28,253 nucleotides of DNA from an uncultured Clostridia bacterium (GCA_910579415.1 CAJTUY010000025.1:1842-30094); one strand, 5' to 3'; numbered from the stretch's first letter, positions 1-7,149 are shown. Notes: generated by a model from the letters alone, not told the origin. Translations and numbers: made by a program.

Positions 1-151
1 GAGGCAAAATATAGCGGAGGATTTGAAAATAGAAATTGACAGAGTAAATGTGAAAGCAACAACGACAGAGAAGCTTGGCTTTGAGGGACGAGGTGAAGGT
101 ATTTCCGCTATGGCAGTTGCGCTGCTCAGACAGGAGGCAAGAAAAAGTTGA
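1..151 (+). CDS. ispF: 2-C-methyl-D-erythritol 2,4-cyclodiphosphate synthase, C-terminal end (partial)
   Basis: Reading from base 2, the frame gives about 49 residues that end at a TGA at 149-151. They contain the IspF C-terminal signature, seen here as VNVKATTTEKLGF followed by GRGEGI and then AVALL. IspF makes the cyclic diphosphate intermediate of the non-mevalonate (MEP) isoprenoid pathway in the cytoplasm, which feeds undecaprenol and quinone synthesis. The start lies outside the window, so a fused IspDF enzyme cannot be excluded. The TGA overlaps the TTG start of the next gene (148-150), which suggests translational coupling. Confidence 0.9.
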   Translation, partial: RQNIAEDLKIEIDRVNVKATTTEKLGFEGRGEGISAMAVALLRQEARKS

Positions 152-1110
152 ATATATATGATTTTGATGAGACTATATATGACAGCGACAGCACAAAGGA
201 TTTTTATTTTTACTGTCTTAGGAAGTATACGAAAATGCTGTTCAGCGTGCCGCCTATGCTCTGGGCTTTCTTTTTATATATTCTCGGAGTAAAAACAAAG
301 ACTAGGTTTAAAGAAAAAATGTATGGATTTCTGAATTATATTCCTGATATTGACAGTGCATTGGAGGATTTCTGGGATAACAACGAATATAAGGTGAAGC
401 AGTGGTATAAGCAGCGTCATAAGGACAGCGATATAATTATATCTGCCTCTCCCGAATTTCTCTTGAAACCTATATGTCAAAGACTTTGTATAAAAAACCT
501 TATTGCATCCCGCGTCGATAAAAAGACAGGAGTATATACAGGCGAAAATTGCTGGGGCGATGAAAAGGTTCTGCGGCTCAGAGCAGAATTTCCCGATGCG
601 GTATGTGAGGAGTTTTATTCTGATTCGCTTTCAGACTTACCGCTTGCAAATCTTGCAGGCACGGCAAAGATAATACGCGGAAATGAGCTTATTGAATGGG
701 CAGAATATAAACCCGGCAGGCTGAAAATGTTTTTATCACGCGAATTTTTGTCTTTTCTGATTGTAGGAGGGATAAATACCGTAAGCAATATCATATTTTC
801 AACTGTATATTCACTGTTTATACCAAATACAACAATAGCGTTTTTTCCGGGATATATAACGTCAAATGTAGTGTCATATTTGTTAAACAGCTATCTTACA
901 TTTAAAGAAAAACTCGGTTTTGTTAAATTTGTAAAGTTTTTTGTTTCATATATACCGAATTTTGTGATACAAACGGTAATAGTATATTTGTTTGACCGAT
1001 TTGTACATGGGGCGCCTGTTCTTGCATATGCAATTGCGGCTGTAATCGGTGTGCCGGTCACATTTGTATTTATGAAAATATTTGCATTTAAAAAAGAAAA
1101 ATCAGAATAA
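148..1110 (+). CDS. HAD-IB type phosphatase fused to a GtrA-like membrane domain
   Basis: The 320-residue protein has two parts. Residues 1-190 look like a HAD phosphatase: motif I D5-F-D7-E-T9, motif II S99/S101, motif III K140 in GDEK, and motif IV D159/D163. All catalytic positions are present. A hydrophobic stretch at about 30-47 may touch the membrane. Residues 197-315 resemble GtrA (PF04138), with four hydrophobic segments and the typical opening FLIVGGINTVSN. GtrA proteins are linked to flipping of polyprenyl-phosphate sugars. The TTG start overlaps the ispF stop, so expression is probably coupled to isoprenoid synthesis. I infer a membrane phosphatase acting on a polyprenyl or other lipid phosphate; the substrate is not shown by the sequence. 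No ATG start gives an intact motif I, which supports the TTG. Confidence 0.8.
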   Translation: MNIYDFDETIYDSDSTKDFYFYCLRKYTKMLFSVPPMLWAFFLYILGVKTKTRFKEKMYGFLNYIPDIDSALEDFWDNNEYKVKQWYKQRHKDSDIIISASPEFLLKPICQRLCIKNLIASRVDKKTGVYTGENCWGDEKVLRLRAEFPDAVCEEFYSDSLSDLPLANLAGTAKIIRGNELIEWAEYKPGRLKMFLSREFLSFLIVGGINTVSNIIFSTVYSLFIPNTTIAFFPGYITSNVVSYLLNSYLTFKEKLGFVKFVKFFVSYIPNFVIQTVIVYLFDRFVHGAPVLAYAIAAVIGVPVTFVFMKIFAFKKEKSE

Positions 1111-1113
1111 GAG

Positions 1114-1137
1114 AAAAGCAGGATATGCCTGCTTTTT
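1114..1137. terminator. Bidirectional intrinsic terminator between the HAD-GtrA gene and aroA
   Basis: A 9-bp perfect stem (AAAAGCAGG with CCTGCTTTT) has a 5-base loop and a run of T on the + strand. On the - strand the hairpin is followed by TTTTCTCTTATT. It lies between two convergent genes, and the - strand stop codon of aroA touches its edge at 1136-1138. Confidence 0.8.
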
Positions 1138-2401
1138 AGTTTCCCAAATTATAAAAATCTTTAAAGAACGACGGATATGAGACACATGCGCAGTCGCTGT
1201 CATCGAGCGTGCTTTGACCGTCTGCGAGCTGTGCAAGAACCGTAAGGCTCATTGCCATTCTGTGGTCGCCGTAGGTTTTAAAATCAGCTCCGTGAATGGA
1301 CTTGCCGCCGTTTATAATCATGCCATCATCCGTTTCCGTAATATCTATGCCGCATTTACTAAATTCATCAACCACTGCTCTTATGCGGTTAGTTTCCTTG
1401 ACTTTTAATTCCTGAGCGTCCTTTATTACTGTTTCGCCGTTTGCAAATACAGCTGCAACGGCTATAATCGGAAGTTCATCAATAAGACGGGGGATAATAT
1501 CTCCGCTTATAACGGTACTGTGTAACTGTGAAGAACGTACCGTTATATCAGCAACACTTTCTCCTGCGCTTGAACGTATATTTTCAATTTTTATGTTTGC
1601 GCCCATATCTTGCAGAACATCTATAATGCCTGTCCGGGTCGGATTTACGCCGACGTTTGTAACAGTAATTTCGGAATTGGGCAAAATCAAGCCGAGTACC
1701 ATAAAGAAAGCTGCGGAGGAAATATCTCCGGGAACATCTGCTTTTACAGCGGACAGAGAAGCAGTTTTGTTTACTGTAATATTAAGTCCGTTTACACTTA
1801 TATCCGCCCCCATTGCGCCAAGCATCAATTCGGTATGGTCACGTGATTTTTCTGCTTCACGGATGATTGTTTTACCTTCGGCATAAAGACCTGCCAGTAT
1901 AACTGCGGTTTTTACCTGAGCGGAAGCGACAGGCATTTTGTAATCTATGCCGTGAAGCGGCGAACCCTTTATGTATAGCGGACAGTATTCATTTTCAATA
2001 TGCGCTCCCATAAGGCTTAAAGGTTCGGTAACTCTTTTCATCGGACGTTTTTGTATTGAAGCATCGCCTGTTATAGAGCTGTCGAAATTTTGCCCTGCCA
2101 AAATACCGCATAAAAGACGCGTGGTAGTGCCGCTGTTGCCTGTATACAGCATTTTTTCAGGCGCTTTCAGACCGTTCAGACCGCTGCCTTTGACAGTGAC
2201 ATTTTCTCCGTTTACATTTATATTTATTCCCATGTTTCTGAAACAGTCAATGGTTGAAAGGCAGTCTGCGCCTTGTAAAAAACCGCTTATTTCAGTAATT
2301 CCGTCCGCAAGCGCGCCAAGCATAACCGCGCGGTGAGATATTGATTTATCTCCGGGTACTTTAACCACACCCGAAGCTTTTTTTATTTTTTTTATTAACA
2401 T
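1136..2401 (-). CDS. aroA: 3-phosphoshikimate 1-carboxyvinyltransferase (EPSP synthase, class II type)
   Basis: The 421-residue protein joins phosphoenolpyruvate to shikimate-3-phosphate, the sixth step of the shikimate pathway to chorismate. Visible motifs are PGDKS at 16-20, GNSGTTTR at 88-95, SAQVK at 160-164, RDHTE at 187-191, NPTR at 253-256, and D308-E309 in DELP. The set R-x-H-x-E, G-D-K-x, S-A-Q-x-K and N-x-T-R is the signature described for class II, glyphosate-tolerant enzymes. Length is normal for the family. The start is ATG preceded by AAGGCGGG about 9 bases upstream. The gene stands alone on the - strand, ending at a terminator shared with the HAD-GtrA gene; aroB lies about 11 kb away on the other strand. 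Confidence 0.96.
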   Translation of the reverse strand: MLIKKIKKASGVVKVPGDKSISHRAVMLGALADGITEISGFLQGADCLSTIDCFRNMGININVNGENVTVKGSGLNGLKAPEKMLYTGNSGTTTRLLCGILAGQNFDSSITGDASIQKRPMKRVTEPLSLMGAHIENEYCPLYIKGSPLHGIDYKMPVASAQVKTAVILAGLYAEGKTIIREAEKSRDHTELMLGAMGADISVNGLNITVNKTASLSAVKADVPGDISSAAFFMVLGLILPNSEITVTNVGVNPTRTGIIDVLQDMGANIKIENIRSSAGESVADITVRSSQLHSTVISGDIIPRLIDELPIIAVAAVFANGETVIKDAQELKVKETNRIRAVVDEFSKCGIDITETDDGMIINGGKSIHGADFKTYGDHRMAMSLTVLAQLADGQSTLDDSDCACVSYPSFFKDFYNLGN

Positions 2402-2437
2402 AATTAGTTTCCCGCCTTATTAAATCTATTCTAAAAT

Positions 2438-2466
2438 ATTATAACACAAATATAATGTAAAGACAA
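2438..2466 (-). promoter_or_regulatory. Sigma-A promoter for aroA
   Basis: Read on the - strand, TTGTCT (2466-2461), a 17-base spacer and TATAAT (2443-2438) with an extended TGT just before the -10. Predicted transcription start is near 2431, giving a leader of about 30 bases that holds the aroA ribosome binding site. Confidence 0.7.
2451..2456 (+). promoter_or_regulatory. Candidate -10 box for the flippase gene
   Basis: A perfect TATAAT lies about 35 bases upstream of the ATG at 2491. The sequence 16-18 bases further upstream (TTCTAA or ATTCTA) is a poor -35, so this promoter is uncertain or needs an activator. It falls inside the aroA promoter on the other strand, so the two could not be occupied at once. 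Confidence 0.35.
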
Positions 2467-2490
2467 GTTTTAATGTAGGTGGAGATTAAG

Positions 2491-4023
2491 ATGAAAAAAC
2501 AAAGCTTTCTTACAGGCGCGGTAATACTGATGATAGCCAATGGAATATCCAAGATACTCGGCGCGGTTTTTAAAATACCGATTACATATATACTAAAAGA
2601 GGAGGGAATGGCGGTATTCAACATTTCCTTCGAGGTTTATATAATGTTTCTTGCGTTTATAATATCAGGACTCCCGTTTGCAATATCAAAGCTGGTGGCA
2701 GAGAGTAATTCTCAGGGACTTTATGCCCGTACTCATAAGATTGTAAGAATTTCTACAATACTTTTAATTGTTATAGGGATTTTAGGAAGTGCCGCGCTTT
2801 ATTTGGGAGCGCCGTTTTTTGCGCTGGCAATGAAAGAGGAGAAGGCGATTTATGCAATACGAATGATATCACCCGCTATATTTTTTGTAGCGCTCGGTAC
2901 GGGCTATAAAAGTTATTATCAGGGTGTGTCAAATATGATACCAACTGCTATTTCACAGGTTGCGGAGGCTGTTGTCAAGCTTTTGGCAGGATATTATCTT
3001 GCAGTGCTGTTTATACAGTATGGAGTTGAAAAAACAGCCGGCGGAGCTATCATGGGTGTAACGGCAGGTGAAATTGTTGCGACGGCGATACTGATGCTTA
3101 TGTATGTACTAAGACGCAAAGAAAAGAATACAAATGAAGACAATATAGCATCAAGAGATATTTTGAAGGATTTACTTTCGATAGCATTACCGCTTCTGTG
3201 TGCTTCGGTAGTATCGAATGCAATAAATATAGCAGATACAACGCTTGTGCGTTCACGGCTTTTAGATGCAGGATTTGCGCCGGAGGAAGCGCGTTTTCTG
3301 TACGGTGCATACACAGGCTATGCGCTTACGGTATTTCATTTGCCTGTCGGAATACTGGGTACACTCGGAGTAAGTATTCTTCCGGTAATAGCAGGAGCGA
3401 TAGCGGTAAATAATGAAAGCAAGGCGCAGCGCGCTACCGATATAGGAATACGTCTTGCTGTAATACTGTCCTTGCCGTGCGGTGTTATTATGTATACAAT
3501 GAGCAGCGATATACTTACGGTGCTGTTTAATAATGATACATCGGCGCATATGCTTTCAGTAGTGGCACCGTGTGTAGTGTTGATGTGCGTAACGCAGATT
3601 ACATCGTCAATTTTACAGTCGGCAGGAAAAATAATGCTTCCGTTTTTCTATGCTCTTATAGGCAGCGCGGTAAAGCTGTCTCTGGAATGGTATCTTATAG
3701 GACAGCATGAGATAAACATATATGGTTCTGCAATTGCCTCCATTGCAGCATATGCCGTTATGGTGATATTGAATCTTGCTGCGGTAAGGAAATATTTACG
3801 TTTAAAACAGAAATTTATGGAAATAATTATAAAGTCTGCAATTGCGGCAGGAGTTATGCTCTGTGCAATAAGGCTTCTGTATATGCCCTTAAGCGCATAT
3901 ATCGGAAGCGGATTTGTGCTGTTGGCTCTTATGTGTCTTATAGGAGTGGGAGCGTATGGAGCAGTGCTTCTTATAACAGAAGCTGTAAGTGTAGGTGAAA
4001 TCAGAAAAATACTTAAAGGATAG
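2491..4023 (+). CDS. SpoVB/YabM-type MOP-family lipid-linked polysaccharide flippase
   Basis: The 510-residue integral membrane protein has about 14 hydrophobic segments. Its opening, with GISKILGAVFKIP and LPFAISKLVAE, is typical of the SpoVB/YtgP branch of the MOP (MATE/MurJ-like) superfamily. Members move lipid-linked cell wall or polysaccharide precursors across the membrane; B. subtilis SpoVB is needed for spore cortex. The chosen ATG at 2491 has AGGTGGAG at 2477-2484, six bases upstream; an in-frame GTG at 2479 lies inside that site and is unlikely to be used. The gene order flippase-mazG matches yabM-yabN in B. subtilis. Whether it acts in vegetative wall synthesis, sporulation or both cannot be read from the sequence. 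Confidence 0.85.
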   Translation: MKKQSFLTGAVILMIANGISKILGAVFKIPITYILKEEGMAVFNISFEVYIMFLAFIISGLPFAISKLVAESNSQGLYARTHKIVRISTILLIVIGILGSAALYLGAPFFALAMKEEKAIYAIRMISPAIFFVALGTGYKSYYQGVSNMIPTAISQVAEAVVKLLAGYYLAVLFIQYGVEKTAGGAIMGVTAGEIVATAILMLMYVLRRKEKNTNEDNIASRDILKDLLSIALPLLCASVVSNAINIADTTLVRSRLLDAGFAPEEARFLYGAYTGYALTVFHLPVGILGTLGVSILPVIAGAIAVNNESKAQRATDIGIRLAVILSLPCGVIMYTMSSDILTVLFNNDTSAHMLSVVAPCVVLMCVTQITSSILQSAGKIMLPFFYALIGSAVKLSLEWYLIGQHEINIYGSAIASIAAYAVMVILNLAAVRKYLRLKQKFMEIIIKSAIAAGVMLCAIRLLYMPLSAYIGSGFVLLALMCLIGVGAYGAVLLITEAVSVGEIRKILKG

Positions 4024-4025
4024 AC

Positions 4026-4054
4026 TTGTAAAATAAGGTAAGGGGTGGTATACT
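4026..4054 (+). promoter_or_regulatory. Extended -10 promoter for mazG
   Basis: TTGTAA at 4026-4031, a 17-base spacer and TATACT at 4049-4054, with TGG directly before the -10 (extended -10). It starts three bases after the flippase stop codon, so mazG can be transcribed independently. Predicted start near 4061. Confidence 0.65.
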
Positions 4055-4083
4055 TATATTAAATTTATAAGGAAGGAATGGGG

Positions 4084-4866
4084 ATGCTTATGAAAAATTA
4101 CACAATAAACGATTTGCTTGAAATAATGGAAACACTAAGAGGTGAAAACGGTTGCCCGTGGGATAGGGCGCAGACGCATCAGAGTATTAAGAAAAGCATG
4201 ATAGAGGAATGCTATGAAGCTATTGACGCGCTTGACTCGGAAGATGACCGTGCATTTGCAAATGAGCTTGGTGATGTGCTGCTGCAGGTGGTTTTCCATG
4301 CTCAGCTTGCAAAGGAAAGGAACGCATTTGATTTTGATGATGTTGTAAATGAAATATGCACAAAGCTTATAACTCGTCATACTCATGTCTTCGGCAAGGA
4401 TAAAGCTGTATCCGCTGAGGAAGCTCTCGGACAGTGGGAAAAGAACAAGAAAAAGGAAAAAAATCTTGATAGCTATACGGATATGCTTTCAGATGTACCG
4501 CATTATCTGCCGGCGCTTATGCGCAGCGAGAAAATACAGAAAAAGGCAGGAAGTGTAGGCTTTGACTGGGATAATATTAACGGAGTTTATGAAAAGCTTT
4601 CAGAGGAAACAGAGGAGCTTAAAGCAGCAGTAAATGGAAGTAATGCGGATGCGATTGAGGAGGAGTACGGTGATTTGCTGTTTACAATGGTAAATTTGGG
4701 TCGGCATCTGAAGCTTACACCGGAAATTGCGCTTACAAAGGCGTCAGATAAATTTATAAAACGCTTTGCAAAAATGGAAAAGCAGGCAGTGTCGGACAAG
4801 CGTGATTTATCGGATTTAACCGCTGAGGAATTTAATATACTGTGGGAAAAATCAAAAAAAGCATAA
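4084..4866 (+). CDS. mazG: Nucleoside triphosphate pyrophosphohydrolase MazG
   Basis: About 260 residues with two MazG domains. The first carries GCPWDRAQTH and then the metal-binding helices MIEECYEAID (EExxE) and ANELGDVLLQ (ExxD). The second carries EETEELKAAV and EEEYGDLLFT. The enzyme hydrolyses nucleoside triphosphates to monophosphate and pyrophosphate, for housecleaning of abnormal nucleotides or control of the alarmone pool. I prefer ATG 4084 because GGAAGG at 4071-4076 is seven bases away; the longer start at 4078 is only one base from that site, and ATG 4090 remains possible. It corresponds to yabN of B. subtilis, where MazG is the C-terminal half; the N-terminal methylase half of YabN is absent here. 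Confidence 0.93.
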   Translation: MLMKNYTINDLLEIMETLRGENGCPWDRAQTHQSIKKSMIEECYEAIDALDSEDDRAFANELGDVLLQVVFHAQLAKERNAFDFDDVVNEICTKLITRHTHVFGKDKAVSAEEALGQWEKNKKKEKNLDSYTDMLSDVPHYLPALMRSEKIQKKAGSVGFDWDNINGVYEKLSEETEELKAAVNGSNADAIEEEYGDLLFTMVNLGRHLKLTPEIALTKASDKFIKRFAKMEKQAVSDKRDLSDLTAEEFNILWEKSKKA

Positions 4867-4913
4867 ATAAGCCGTTTTTTTAGGAAAATTTGACCTAAAA
4901 TGGCATAAAACTA

Positions 4914-4942
4914 TTGACATATCGGAAAAAATGTAATAGAAT
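4914..4942 (+). promoter_or_regulatory. Strong sigma-A promoter for hup
   Basis: A perfect TTGACA at 4914-4919, a 17-base spacer and TAGAAT at 4937-4942. This is the best match to the vegetative consensus in the window. Predicted start near 4949 gives a leader of about 70 bases before the HU ATG, as expected for an abundant nucleoid protein. Confidence 0.85.
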
Positions 4943-5018
4943 TACTTGCGAACAGGTATTTTTGTAAAATAGTCTGTTAAGACGAAATATTTTTTTGAAT
5001 GATTAGGAGGAAAAAATC

Positions 5019-5294
5019 ATGAACAAAACAGAATTAGTAGCAGCAGTTGCTCAGAAGGCTGAGCTATCAAAGAAAGACGCAGAAAAGGCAGTAGCAGCAG
5101 TAACAGCAGCAGTAACAGACGCTCTTTGCGCAGGCGACAAGGTACAGCTTGTAGGTTTCGGTACATTTGAAGTAAGAAACAGAGATGCAAGAACAGGTAA
5201 GAACCCACGCACAGGCGAGGCTATTAAGATTCCTGCATCAAAGGTTCCTGCATTTAAGGCTGGTAAGGCTCTTAAGGACGTTGTAAATAAGTAA
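5019..5294 (+). CDS. hup: HU family DNA-binding protein
   Basis: The 91-residue protein matches the full length of HU. It opens MNKTELVAAVAQKAELSKKD, has GFGTFEVRNRDARTGKNP at the DNA-binding arm and ends with PAFKAGKALKD. HU dimers bend and compact DNA and coat the nucleoid. AGGAGG at 5005-5010 is eight bases before the ATG. Codon use is skewed to GCA, GTA and AAG, as often seen in highly expressed genes, and a perfect 12-base tandem duplication at 5094-5117 encodes AAVTAAVT in helix 2. A cysteine (ALCAGDK) stands just before the beta region. It has its own promoter and terminator, so it forms a separate transcription unit within the yab block. Confidence 0.97.
   Translation: MNKTELVAAVAQKAELSKKDAEKAVAAVTAAVTDALCAGDKVQLVGFGTFEVRNRDARTGKNPRTGEAIKIPASKVPAFKAGKALKDVVNK
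5094..5117 (+). repeat. 12-base perfect tandem duplication inside hup
   Basis: GCAGCAGTAACA occurs twice in a row and encodes AAVT-AAVT. The protein is the same length as other HU proteins, so this appears to reflect repetitive codon choice rather than an inserted unit. Confidence 0.8.
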
Positions 5295-5309
5295 TTTACA
5301 AAAGAAACT

Positions 5310-5344
5310 GACGCTGTATATATATGTATGCAGCGTCTTTTTTT
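5310..5344 (+). terminator. Intrinsic terminator after hup
   Basis: GACGCTG (5310-5316) pairs with CAGCGTC (5331-5337), extended inward by A-T and G-T pairs, and is followed by seven T residues. It lies 16 bases after the HU stop and directly before the rqcP ribosome binding site, so rqcP depends on read-through or on a promoter I cannot see. Confidence 0.9.
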
Positions 5345-5361
5345 CACATTTGGAGGACAGT

Positions 5362-5601
5362 ATGAGAATAGATAAGTATTTAAAGGTTACGCGTCTTATA
5401 AAAAGACGTTCGGTTGCAAACGAGGCATGCGATCAGGGAAGAATAACGGTTAACGGACGTATTGTAAAAGCCTCGTACGATGTTAAGGAAAACGACATAA
5501 TAGAGATAAAGATGGGTGAGAAGATAATTAAAGTTCAGGTTGCGGCAATTGCCGAGCATGTATTGAAAAATGATGCTTCAAGCCTGTATACAAGACTTTA
5601 G
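5362..5601 (+). CDS. rqcP: S4-domain ribosome-associated quality control protein RqcP (YabO)
   Basis: The 79-residue protein is a single S4 RNA-binding domain, opening MRIDKYLKVTRLIKRRSVAN and containing the DQGRITVNGRIVKAS core. RqcP binds the 50S subunit in obstructed translation complexes and works with RqcH to add C-terminal alanine tails to stalled chains. I chose ATG 5362 because GGAGG (5352-5356) is five bases upstream; the in-frame TTG at 5350 overlaps that site. In B. subtilis the gene lies between yabN and yabP, as here apart from the inserted hup. The hup terminator ends about 17 bases upstream of its start. Confidence 0.93.
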   Translation: MRIDKYLKVTRLIKRRSVANEACDQGRITVNGRIVKASYDVKENDIIEIKMGEKIIKVQVAAIAEHVLKNDASSLYTRL

Positions 5602-5630
5602 TAATAAAATACCGTAACTGCGCATAGACA
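5602..5630 (+). promoter_or_regulatory. Possible sigma-E (mother-cell) promoter for yabP
   Basis: TAATAAA at 5602-5608, a 14-base spacer and CATAGACA at 5623-5630. This partly fits the B. subtilis sigma-E consensus as I recall it (kmATAtt, N14, CATACAnT): the ATA core and CATA are present, other bases differ. Placed about 35 bases upstream of yabP, a sporulation gene. AT-rich sequence makes a chance match possible. Confidence 0.35.
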
Positions 5631-5665
5631 TAAAACGAATAATGAAATAAGGGGGCGCAGTCGGT

Positions 5666-5932
5666 ATGGATAAGGTTGTAAGCCGCGAACATTCACTGAC
5701 TATGATGAACAGGGCAAATATGTCGCTGTCAGGTGTTACGGAGGTATCGGAGTTTTCTCAGAATAAAGTAATATTGAAAACTACAATGGGGGATTTGTGT
5801 ATAAAAGGAAAGAGGCTTAGCGTAAATCAGCTTAATACAGAAAGCGGTACGCTTGATGTGAGGGGCGAAATACAGGCAATACAATACACCACAGCCGCAA
5901 AGGACGGATTTCTGACGGGACTGTTCAAGTAA
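5666..5932 (+). CDS. yabP: Sporulation protein YabP
   Basis: The 88-residue protein has the YabP/YqfC family pattern: an opening REHSLTMMNRANMSLSGV, a segment ending MGDLCIKGKRLSVNQLN and the segment TLDVRGEIQAIQY. YabP is made in the mother cell during sporulation in B. subtilis; its exact role is not settled. GGGGG at 5651-5655 is ten bases before the ATG. The stop codon is directly followed by the ATG of yabQ (TAAATG), so the two are translated together. Its presence is one of the main signs that the organism, or its recent ancestor, makes spores. Confidence 0.93.
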   Translation: MDKVVSREHSLTMMNRANMSLSGVTEVSEFSQNKVILKTTMGDLCIKGKRLSVNQLNTESGTLDVRGEIQAIQYTTAAKDGFLTGLFK

Positions 5933-6373
5933 ATGACAAAAGAGGTTATATTCTTTTTTGCAATGACTGCCTGCGGAGCGTTTATATCATTTTTACTTGA
6001 TATTTTCCGCGCTTTCAGGATTACGGTTAAGCCATGTACTGCCGCAGTGGCGCTGAGCGATATTCTTTTTTGCGCAGCCTCGATGTTTATAACAATGGCG
6101 TGCGTGTGGAATTTAAACAGCGGGATATTCAGATTTTATGAAATCGCAGGAATGATTTTAGGCGGCACATTGTATTTTTCAACGATAAGTAAATGGATTT
6201 TACGCCTTTTTATATTCATATTTGAAAATATTTTGAAAATAGGCAAAATTATTTTAAAAATACTCTTGACACCGTTATCATTTTTGTATAAAATTTTAAT
6301 AGCACCTATAAGGAAAAAAATACGAAAGGAAAGCGGTTCGGGTGATGAACGAATACAAGGACAGAATAACTGA
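5933..6373 (+). CDS. yabQ: Spore cortex biosynthesis protein YabQ
   Basis: A 146-residue membrane protein with an opening hydrophobic helix (EVIFFFAMTACGAFISFLLD), a second at about 37-57, a third at about 68-85 and a fourth hydrophobic amphipathic stretch at 90-120, followed by a basic and polar tail. B. subtilis YabQ sits in the outer forespore membrane and is required for cortex formation. The start is fixed by direct adjacency to the yabP stop. It is shorter than the B. subtilis protein, mostly at the C-terminus. Its end overlaps the start of divIC by 29 bases. Confidence 0.88.
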   Translation: MTKEVIFFFAMTACGAFISFLLDIFRAFRITVKPCTAAVALSDILFCAASMFITMACVWNLNSGIFRFYEIAGMILGGTLYFSTISKWILRLFIFIFENILKIGKIILKILLTPLSFLYKILIAPIRKKIRKESGSGDERIQGQNN

Positions 6374-6662
6374 TTTTTTGTCGGTACATAAAAAAGGCAT
6401 AAAGCTGGCTGTGTTTTTAGTGCTGGTGTTTGCAATGGTTTTTAAAGGCGCAATGCAGATACCGCAGATATTGGCAGGCAAGGCTGAAATAGCGTGTCTT
6501 CAGACTCAGATTGAGTATGAAAAACAAAGACAGCAGGAAATAAACGAGCTGAAAGGCAAGGTCAATACCGATGAGTACATAGAGAAAATAGCGACCGAAA
6601 AGCTTGGCTTGGTAAAAAGCAATGCAAAAATTTTTGTCGATGTATCGGGTGAACAGCAATAA
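6345..6662 (+). CDS. divIC: Septum formation initiator DivIC/FtsB family
   Basis: The 105-residue protein has a short cytoplasmic N-terminus, one transmembrane helix at about 20-37 and a heptad-like coiled-coil region at about 45-70 (LQTQIEYEKQRQQEINELK), followed by the conserved EKIATEKLGLVK motif. DivIC pairs with FtsL in the divisome. ATG 6345 is preferred; GTG 6342 is one codon upstream and cannot be excluded. The start lies within the end of yabQ. Its place after yabQ and before an S1-domain gene is the same as in B. subtilis. Confidence 0.92.
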   Translation: MNEYKDRITDFLSVHKKGIKLAVFLVLVFAMVFKGAMQIPQILAGKAEIACLQTQIEYEKQRQQEINELKGKVNTDEYIEKIATEKLGLVKSNAKIFVDVSGEQQ

Positions 6663-6690
6663 ACAGTAAGAGAGGAAAAACAATTTAGTT

Positions 6691-7137
6691 ATGATTTCAG
6701 TGGGCAGTGTAGTAGAGGGTAAAATTGTAAGTGTAATGCCGTTCGGCGCATTTGTGGATATAGGAGATAATCAGTCTGGTTTAGTTCATATATCTGAGAT
6801 ATCAACAAGATATATAAAGGATATCAATGATTGTGTGAAAAAGGGCGATACGGTAAAAGTAAAGGTAATTAAGATAGATGAGGCAGGGAAAATCAGCCTT
6901 TCAATACGTCAGGCTGCGGAAAGACGTGAACCGAGACCAAAAACGGAAAGGGAAAATAAAGGACCTGTACGTCCTGCCGATATAGATTGGAGCTTGTCAA
7001 GCGGTGACGGGCTTTCGTTTGAGGATAAGCTGTCAAAGTTTAAACAGGACAGCGATGAAAAAATGCAGACGCTTCGCCGTAATAATGATTCAAAGCGTTC
7101 AGGCGGTTACAGCAGAAAAGGTAATCATTCATTTTAA
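6691..7137 (+). CDS. yabR: S1 domain RNA-binding protein (YabR-like)
   Basis: Residues 1-75 form one S1 domain (GSVVEGKIVSVMPFGAFVDI, then GLVHISEIS and KVKVIKIDEAGKISLSIRQA). Residues 76-148 are a charged, low-complexity tail rich in Arg, Lys, Asp and Ser, probably disordered. The protein is likely to bind RNA or the ribosome; B. subtilis YabR is poorly characterised. AGAGGA at 6671-6676 is 14 bases from the ATG, longer than usual, and no better in-frame start is visible. It closes the yab block and is followed by a terminator. Confidence 0.9.
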   Translation: MISVGSVVEGKIVSVMPFGAFVDIGDNQSGLVHISEISTRYIKDINDCVKKGDTVKVKVIKIDEAGKISLSIRQAAERREPRPKTERENKGPVRPADIDWSLSSGDGLSFEDKLSKFKQDSDEKMQTLRRNNDSKRSGGYSRKGNHSF

Positions 7138-7149
7138 ATAATATTATAG

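Noticed and set aside
4878..4900. TTTTAGG / CCTAAAA inverted repeat after mazG
   Set aside because: Only a 7-bp AT-rich stem with no T-run after it on the + strand; not a convincing terminator.
5086..5120. Repetitive GCA/GTA stretch as a possible satellite or CRISPR-like array
   Set aside because: It is in-frame coding sequence of HU helix 2 with no spacers, and the protein keeps normal length.
5017..5208. Leucine-rich - strand frame opposite hup
   Set aside because: The leucines are the reverse complement of the GCA/GTA-rich codons of HU; no support as a gene.
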